A DNA stretch of 64,000 bases, from contig NZ_ACCD01000020.1 of NCBI RefSeq assembly GCF_000173775.1, positions 1-64,000 of the forward strand, given 5' to 3'. The stretch's first letter is position 1, and each line of letters opens with the position of its first letter. The notes beneath the pieces were generated by a model. The model worked only from the letters and a program-made list of their open reading frames with translations. It was not told where the DNA came from and did not search any database. The position numbers and the translations under genes are program-made. Source of the DNA: Yersinia rohdei ATCC 43380 (lineage in GTDB: Bacteria; Pseudomonadota; Gammaproteobacteria; Enterobacterales; Enterobacteriaceae). Below are positions 59,335 through 64,000 of this stretch, piece after piece.

Positions 59335-60504
59335 ATGTTAGAAATGCTGTTTCTGCTGTTACCCATCGCTGCCGCCTATGGTTGGTATATGGGGCGTAGA
59401 AGTGCTCAGCAGGACAAACAGCAAGACGCTAACCGCTTGTCTCGTGAATATGTCGCCGGGGTTAACTTCCTTCTTTCCAATCAGCAGGACAAAGCCGTTG
59501 ATTTGTTCTTGGAAATGCTGAAAGAAGACAGCTCAGCAGTTGAAGCTCATCTTACTCTGGGTAATCTGTTCCGCTCACGGGGTGAGGTTGACCGCGCGAT
59601 CCGCATTCATCAGGCTCTGATGGAAAGCGCTTCTTTGACATTCGAACAACGGCTGTTGGCCATTCAGCAACTCGGCCGCGATTACATGGCGGCGGGTTTA
59701 TATGATCGCGCTGAAGATATGTTCAACCAATTGGTTGAGGAACAAGATTTTCGGCTGGGTGCGCTCCAGCAGCTATTAATTATTCATCAGGCGACCAGTG
59801 ACTGGAATAATGCCATTGAAGTGGCAGAAAAACTGGTCAAGATGGGCAAAGATAATCAGCGTTTGGAAATTGCGCACTTTTATTGCGAGCTTGCTCTGCA
59901 AGCAATGAGCAGTGATGACCTGGATAAGGCGATGGGGCTGTTGAAAAAAGCGGCTTCTGCAGATAAACAATGCGCCCGGGTCTCCATCATGCAAGGCCGC
60001 TTGTATCTTGCCAAGGGCGAGTACGCTAAAGGCGTTGACGCGCTGGAGCGGGTGTTGCAGCAAGATAAGGAAGTGGTTAGTGAGGCATTGCCGCTCCTGA
60101 GTGAATGCTACCAACACTTGCAACAACCCGAGGCGTGGGCGAATTTCCTCAAACGCTGTGTTGAAGACAATACCGGTGCAACGGCTGAGTTAATGCTGGC
60201 AGAGATTCTTGAGCAGCATGAAGGCCGTGATGTGGCGCAAACCTATATTAATCGCCAGTTACAACGCCATCCAACCATGCGTGTTTTCTATCGGTTGATG
60301 GATTATCACTTGGCTGATGCCGAAGAAGGGCGTGCGAAAGAGAGCTTGCTGTTGTTGCGTGATATGGTTGGGGAGCAAATCCGCACCAAACCGCGTTACC
60401 GCTGCCACAAATGTGGTTTTACCGCACATTCATTGTATTGGCATTGTCCATCATGCCGGGCTTGGGCATCTGTGAAACCCATTAGAGGGCTGGATGGGCA
60501 ATAA
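59335..60504 (+). CDS. lapB: LPS assembly/LpxC-degradation adaptor LapB
   Basis: Essential TPR adaptor (YciM) that directs FtsH to degrade LpxC. 389 residues: N-terminal membrane helix (about 1-19), nine TPR-like repeats (about 35-330) and a C-terminal rubredoxin-type metal site CHKCGFTAHSLYWHCPSC (about 356-373). Co-transcribed with lapA. Confidence 0.97.
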   Translation: MLEMLFLLLPIAAAYGWYMGRRSAQQDKQQDANRLSREYVAGVNFLLSNQQDKAVDLFLEMLKEDSSAVEAHLTLGNLFRSRGEVDRAIRIHQALMESASLTFEQRLLAIQQLGRDYMAAGLYDRAEDMFNQLVEEQDFRLGALQQLLIIHQATSDWNNAIEVAEKLVKMGKDNQRLEIAHFYCELALQAMSSDDLDKAMGLLKKAASADKQCARVSIMQGRLYLAKGEYAKGVDALERVLQQDKEVVSEALPLLSECYQHLQQPEAWANFLKRCVEDNTGATAELMLAEILEQHEGRDVAQTYINRQLQRHPTMRVFYRLMDYHLADAEEGRAKESLLLLRDMVGEQIRTKPRYRCHKCGFTAHSLYWHCPSCRAWASVKPIRGLDGQ

Positions 60505-60568
60505 GCTAACTTGCTTGCCATCGGGTGAACTGAATCACCCGATGGGTATAGAGACGGTTTTTTACGAT

Positions 60569-60868
60569 TTACTTTTTCTTCTGAGGCGCTTTCACACCCT
60601 CTTTCAGTAGTTGCCGCAGTTTTTTCAATTCTTTCTGGTTCAACGGCTGTTCTGAAATTTCCTCAACACTTTGGTTATCAATCTCGCTGTGATGCAATTT
60701 GGCCTCTTTACGGCTGGCTTTGCTATTTTTAACATCGACCTCAAAACTGCTTACTAATCTTTCGCAGACTTCGGTACTCAGAGAAAACTGTTTTTCTAAG
60801 GCCGCAGCTTTTATTTTCTCTTTTAATTCCAGAGGGATCTTAATGGTTAAAGTCGATATTTCGCTCAT
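60569..60868 (-). CDS. Small ribbon-helix-helix protein
   Basis: 99 residues from the second of two consecutive ATGs (AAGG 7 nt upstream). The N-terminal 45 residues (STLTIKIPLELKEKIKAAALEKQFSLSTEVCERLV) have the beta-helix-helix pattern of Arc/MetJ DNA-binding proteins; the rest is a charged tail ending KKK. No toxin partner is adjacent, so a stand-alone regulator. Target unknown; not part of the E. coli order. Confidence 0.75.
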   Translation of the reverse strand: MSEISTLTIKIPLELKEKIKAAALEKQFSLSTEVCERLVSSFEVDVKNSKASRKEAKLHHSEIDNQSVEEISEQPLNQKELKKLRQLLKEGVKAPQKKK

Positions 60869-60972
60869 CATATAACCTTCAACATTGGGGAAAATACCAA
60901 GCTAAGCGAGGGAGAGATAACTGTCTAGGGGGATAACACAACTGTCACAAAAAATTCATATTTGAATAAACA

Positions 60973-60996
60973 AAAAGAGCGCCAAGGCGCTCTTTT
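60973..60996. terminator. Bidirectional terminator
   Basis: AAAAGAGCGCC/GGCGCTCTTTT stem with a very short loop, 39 bp after the DUF1471 gene (minus strand). Confidence 0.9.
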
Positions 60997-61034
60997 ATTC
61001 GACGACACAAACTTAACCTAAAGGGTTATAAGGC

Positions 61035-61295
61035 TTAGCGGTAAATGACCGCAGTGCCGTGGAGTTTGTTATTGCCGGTTGCAGAAGTAATGAGGAAAGA
61101 TTGTGCCCCAGCCGCCTGTGCTTTCTGGGCCAAAATAGTTTCTAGCTCGGTTAATGTACCGGCATTACTGGCAGAAATCACACCAATTTCATTCAATCCA
61201 GTTGATGGAGCGTGCTGAATTTGTGTCGCAGCAACACTGGTAAACGAAGCTAAAGAAAGCAGGATTGCTGGCGCGATGTATTTGATGTTTTTCAT
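61035..61295 (-). CDS. DUF1471 (YhcN/BhsA family) periplasmic stress protein
   Basis: 86 residues: signal peptide MKNIKYIAPAILLSLASFTSVAA and a single DUF1471 domain (LNEIGVISASNAGTLTELE ... AQAAGAQSFLITSATGNNKLHGTAVIYR). The family's members respond to stress, metals or biofilm conditions. GGAG lies 7 nt before the ATG. Which paralogue it is cannot be told. Confidence 0.9.
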   Translation of the reverse strand: MKNIKYIAPAILLSLASFTSVAATQIQHAPSTGLNEIGVISASNAGTLTELETILAQKAQAAGAQSFLITSATGNNKLHGTAVIYR

Positions 61296-61629
61296 GTGAA
61301 ACTCCAGTTTCTTGTTTGTTATTTGATTAAATAACTATTATTTAATCTTCAGCAGACAATCAATGTCTTGCGATGGAGTGAATGATATAGCATTGCTGTT
61401 GAATTAAAATCACAAACTACTGACCATTTGCATCAAATTATTTGATTGATAATTTACGCTTCTTGAAACTCTTTTACTTAAGGACAGGTATGTGTGGGTC
61501 ATCCCCTTGACGCAAACTGACGCTCAGCCTCACTTGGCAATAAACAACCGCCCGACTGCTGTAATTTCAATGAGCTACCCTGTAGAATAAAGGCGCTATC
61601 ATGACTCACTGACTGAAAAAGGCTTAAAA
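61296..61629. other. Divergent intergenic region before pyrF
   Basis: 334 bp without a gene; the pyrF promoter must lie here. Nothing further identified. Confidence 0.4.
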
Positions 61630-62370
61630 ATGACGTCTGCAACTCAAATTAATCACCGTGGCTCAATATCTTCTCCGATTGTTGTTGCTCTGGATTATGC
61701 CAATAAAGACGCGGCGTTAGCCTTTGCTGATCGTGTTAATCCGCAAGATTGCCGATTAAAAGTGGGCAAAGAGATGTTTACTTTATATGGCCCGCAATTG
61801 GTTCGAGACCTGCATCAGCGCGGCTTTGAGGTTTTCCTCGATTTGAAATTCCACGATATCCCTAATACCACGGCCCATGCGGTTGCCGCTGCCGCAGAGC
61901 TGGGAGTGTGGATGGTGAATGTCCACGCCAGTGGGGGCGCGCGGATGATGACTGCGGCGAAAGAGGCGCTATTACCTTTTGGCCAGCAAGCCCCGCTGCT
62001 GATTGCGGTCACGGTATTGACCAGCATGGATGGGGAAGATTTACGTGATATCGGCATTAATATCAGCCCGGCGGAACAAGCTGAGCGCTTGGCGAAATTG
62101 ACCTGGGATTGTGGTCTGGATGGCGTGGTGTGTTCCGCCCATGAAGCAGTGCGTTTGAAGCAAGTGTGTGGCACTGATTTTAAGTTAGTGACGCCGGGGA
62201 TCAGACCACAAGGGAGTGAGGCCGGCGATCAACGCCGGATTATGACACCGGAAGAGGCTCAGTCCGTCGGTGTGGATTATATGGTTATAGGGCGGCCTAT
62301 CACCCAATCTCCAGATCCAGAACAAACACTGCGTGACATTCTGAACTCACTGAATAAGGGCACATCATGA
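61630..62370 (+). CDS. pyrF: Orotidine 5'-phosphate decarboxylase
   Basis: Last step of UMP synthesis. 246 residues (E. coli 245): [12 protein letters not shown], catalytic KVGKEMF Lys and the [11 protein letters not shown] tetrad (Asp-Lys-x-x-Asp, about 71-76), PGIRPQGS phosphate loop. Overlaps the yciH ATG by four bases. Confidence 0.98.
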   Translation: MTSATQINHRGSISSPIVVALDYANKDAALAFADRVNPQDCRLKVGKEMFTLYGPQLVRDLHQRGFEVFLDLKFHDIPNTTAHAVAAAAELGVWMVNVHASGGARMMTAAKEALLPFGQQAPLLIAVTVLTSMDGEDLRDIGINISPAEQAERLAKLTWDCGLDGVVCSAHEAVRLKQVCGTDFKLVTPGIRPQGSEAGDQRRIMTPEEAQSVGVDYMVIGRPITQSPDPEQTLRDILNSLNKGTS

Positions 62371-62693
62371 GTAATGATAATAGCCGTCTGGTGTATTCAA
62401 CTGACAGCGGGCGCATCAGTGAGCCAGAGATAAAACCCGAACGTCCCAAAGGGGATGGTATCGTGCGTATCCAGCGCCAAAGCAGTGGCCGCAAAGGGAA
62501 GGGCGTCAGCCTGATAACCGGTATTGATGGCAGTGATGAAATGCTTGAGAAACTGGCAGCCGAGTTGAAGAAAAAGTGCGGTTGTGGTGGTGCAGTGAAA
62601 GAGGGCGTCATTGAGATTCAAGGGGATAAACGCGATCTATTAAAGCAACTGCTGGAAGCGAAAGGGATGAAAGTTAAACTGGCGGGGGGCTGA
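62367..62693 (+). CDS. yciH: SUI1/eIF1-like protein YciH
   Basis: 108 residues with a SUI1 domain (about 25-108; [20 protein letters not shown] ... [17 protein letters not shown]). In E. coli it affects fidelity of start-codon selection. Translationally coupled to pyrF. Confidence 0.95.
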   Translation: MSNDNSRLVYSTDSGRISEPEIKPERPKGDGIVRIQRQSSGRKGKGVSLITGIDGSDEMLEKLAAELKKKCGCGGAVKEGVIEIQGDKRDLLKQLLEAKGMKVKLAGG

Positions 62694-63002
62694 GATATAG
62701 CCGCCAAAATAAGCGCATTCATAGGCTGGCGGAACCTTTGTCCCGCCAGTTTATAGCCAGTCGATTTTATAACAAGTCAGTTTTAGAACAAGTCAGTTTT
62801 AGAACAAGTCAGTTTTATAACCGGTCAGTTTTAGAGCTGGCCAGTTTATAATTAAGACAGCTTCATCCGAAAGACTCAATATAATCCACAGCGATGGATA
62901 TTATCGGTAACCAGCGAACGTATTCTGCTGCCCTAGATAAATAAGTTACTCGAGTCAGAAAATACAGCTCACTCCCTGTTACCTCAAGCACAAAAGATAA
63001 CG
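62694..63002. other. yciH-osmB intergenic region
   Basis: 309 bp. Contains a hairpin CTGGCGG/CCGCCAG (62726-62749, likely the pyrF-yciH 3' end) and the 16-bp tandem array at 62759-62854; the rest is featureless. Confidence 0.6.
62759..62854. repeat. 16-bp tandem repeat, about six units
   Basis: Units of AGTCAGTTTTAGAACA: 62759-62774 (2 changes or more), 62775-62790 and 62791-62806 (identical), 62807-62822, 62823-62838, and a diverged 62839-62854. A partial unit CCAGTTTATAGCC precedes at 62746, overlapping the hairpin arm. Non-coding; a likely VNTR-type locus. Confidence 0.9.
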
Positions 63003-63218
63003 TTATTTACCTACCTGATGGCCAATAACCCCACCAATTGCCGCGCCCCCTAATGTCCCTAAGGTACTGCCGGTCAAGACCGCACCCCCTACCGCACCGG
63101 CACCGGCACCAATGGCGGTGTTACGGTCACGTTTTGACATGTTCGAGCAGGCGGATAATGATAAGGCCAAGGTCAGTGCCAAGGCGGCAGTAGCAAATCG
63201 TTTATTGATAATCATCAT
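63003..63218 (-). CDS. osmB: Osmotically inducible lipoprotein OsmB
   Basis: 71 residues: lipoprotein signal with lipobox LSAC (Cys about 24), then Gly/Ala-rich glycine-zipper membrane segments (GAGAGAVGGAVL ... GGAAIGGVIGHQVGK). Follows pyrF-yciH as in E. coli. Two adjacent ATGs; the second may be used. Confidence 0.95.
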   Translation of the reverse strand: MMIINKRFATAALALTLALSLSACSNMSKRDRNTAIGAGAGAVGGAVLTGSTLGTLGGAAIGGVIGHQVGK

Positions 63219-63660
63219 AATAATTCTCCTGACGTTGGCTGAATACCAATTGAATTTACTTTAGTCACTAGATAGCTTAGTAACTATAGGCATTATTTCA
63301 ATTTTAGCCGCAGTCATAATATGTTGGTGTTTAGAATAAAAAACGCTTTTTTAATTTAAAAATGGGATTAATACGGCAAACCTCTTTTCCCTTCAATATA
63401 AACTAGTATAAATAACCAGGAATCATTTAATAGGTAAATAGTCCTAATTTGGCTGGGCAGGCAGGGAAGTTACAGATTATTTGCCGTAAAAGGCACGATT
63501 AACTCATTGTCTGTGCTGAACAATATTTACTCACGGCTCTGTCTGGCTCTCAGACTGTCGTTTCCAGCCGATCTGCACGCTGTTTATAGCTATTTATCCC
63601 ATACCGATTCTGGCCTGTGCCGCTGAAAATGAGACAAATTCAGTTATTCAGGATACGACG
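63219..63660. other. Divergent osmB-araD intergenic region
   Basis: 442 bp without a gene. It must contain promoters for both; no operator recognised. AGGA is 7 nt before the araD ATG. Confidence 0.4.
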
Positions 63661-64000
63661 ATGCTCAACGAACTGAAGCAGCAAGTGCTTGCCGCTAATC
63701 TGGCATTACCGCGCCATAATCTGGTGACCTTCACTTGGGGAAATGTTAGCGCCGTCGATAGGCAGCATGGCTTGTTGGTGATTAAACCTTCAGGTGTTGA
63801 ATATGACGTCATGACGGTAGATGACATGGTGGTCGTGGAGCTGGAAACCGGCAAAGTGGTGGAAGGCGATAAAAAACCTTCGTCTGATACCGATACACAC
63901 CGGGTGCTTTACCTTAATTTTCCGCAGGTTGGCGGCATAGTACATACCCATTCCCGTCATGCCACTATCTGGGCGCAAGCCGGGTTGGATTTACCGGCCT
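63661..64000 (+). CDS. araD: L-ribulose-5-phosphate 4-epimerase, partial
   Basis: First 113 residues of a class II aldolase-fold epimerase cut by the window end. [59 protein letters not shown] and the zinc-binding [14 protein letters not shown] follow AraD more closely than UlaF/SgbE ([15 protein letters not shown]). The reaction is L-ribulose-5-P to D-xylulose-5-P; whether the pathway is arabinose or another pentose depends on genes beyond the window. Confidence 0.85.
   Translation, partial: MLNELKQQVLAANLALPRHNLVTFTWGNVSAVDRQHGLLVIKPSGVEYDVMTVDDMVVVELETGKVVEGDKKPSSDTDTHRVLYLNFPQVGGIVHTHSRHATIWAQAGLDLPA

Overview
The window is chromosomal DNA from an enterobacterium, almost certainly a Yersinia of the enterocolitica-like/environmental type. 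This is judged from protein similarity to E. coli K-12 throughout, from separate trpG and trpD genes (fused in E. coli), and from accessory families I associate with Yersinia. The species cannot be fixed from the sequence alone. The backbone follows the E. coli order from purU to osmB: purU-ychJ-rssA-rssB-hns-tdk-adhE-ychE-oppABCDF-yciU-clsA-yciY-yciI-tonB-yciA-yciB-yciC-ompW-trpABCDGE-rluB-btuR-yciK-sohB-yciN-topA-cysB-acnA-ribA-pgpB-lapA-lapB-pyrF-yciH-osmB. The right edge cuts the start of an araD-like gene.

Layout. 0.15-5 kb: folate/formate (purU), YchJ, a 23-codon ORF behind two ideal CRP sites, a GNAT acetyltransferase, and the RpoS-turnover pair rssA/rssB. 5-6.2 kb: decayed DNA where E. 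coli has galU. 6.2-12.7 kb: hns, tdk, adhE and ychE separated by long regulatory gaps. 13.5-19.4 kb: the oligopeptide permease operon. 19.4-29.5 kb: envelope and metabolic genes (yciU, clsA, yciY, a frameshifted EAL phosphodiesterase, yciI, tonB, yciA, yciB, a SulP transporter, yciC, a Cys-cluster protein). 29.6-30.9 kb: ompW behind a 17-bp perfect hairpin, and a BON lipoprotein.

30.9-42.1 kb is the most unusual part. The six-gene trp operon (trpEGDCBA, minus strand) is flanked on both sides by accessory DNA. At its 3' end a partial direct duplication of the trpA end and its terminator encloses about 1 kb holding a truncated DUF4225 gene and a small membrane-protein gene. At its 5' end a truncated fimbrial-adhesin gene abuts the trp leader exactly where the leader-peptide start, promoter and TrpR operator should be. 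Behind it lies a PAAR-domain putative type VI secretion effector with an overlapping membrane protein (candidate immunity) and an unknown upstream gene. The rnm/yciV and yciO genes expected beside the trp leader are absent.

42.2-51.5 kb returns to backbone genes (rluB to cysB). 51.7-54.2 kb is a second AT-rich accessory insertion between cysB and acnA: two unknown proteins of about 300 residues with a similar amphipathic motif, plus a small duplicated-repeat protein. 54.3-64 kb is backbone again: aconitase, riboflavin, PgpB, the LapA/LapB LPS regulators, pyrF-yciH and osmB, with a 16-bp tandem array before osmB. All calls are by reading the translations against family knowledge; no database search was run.
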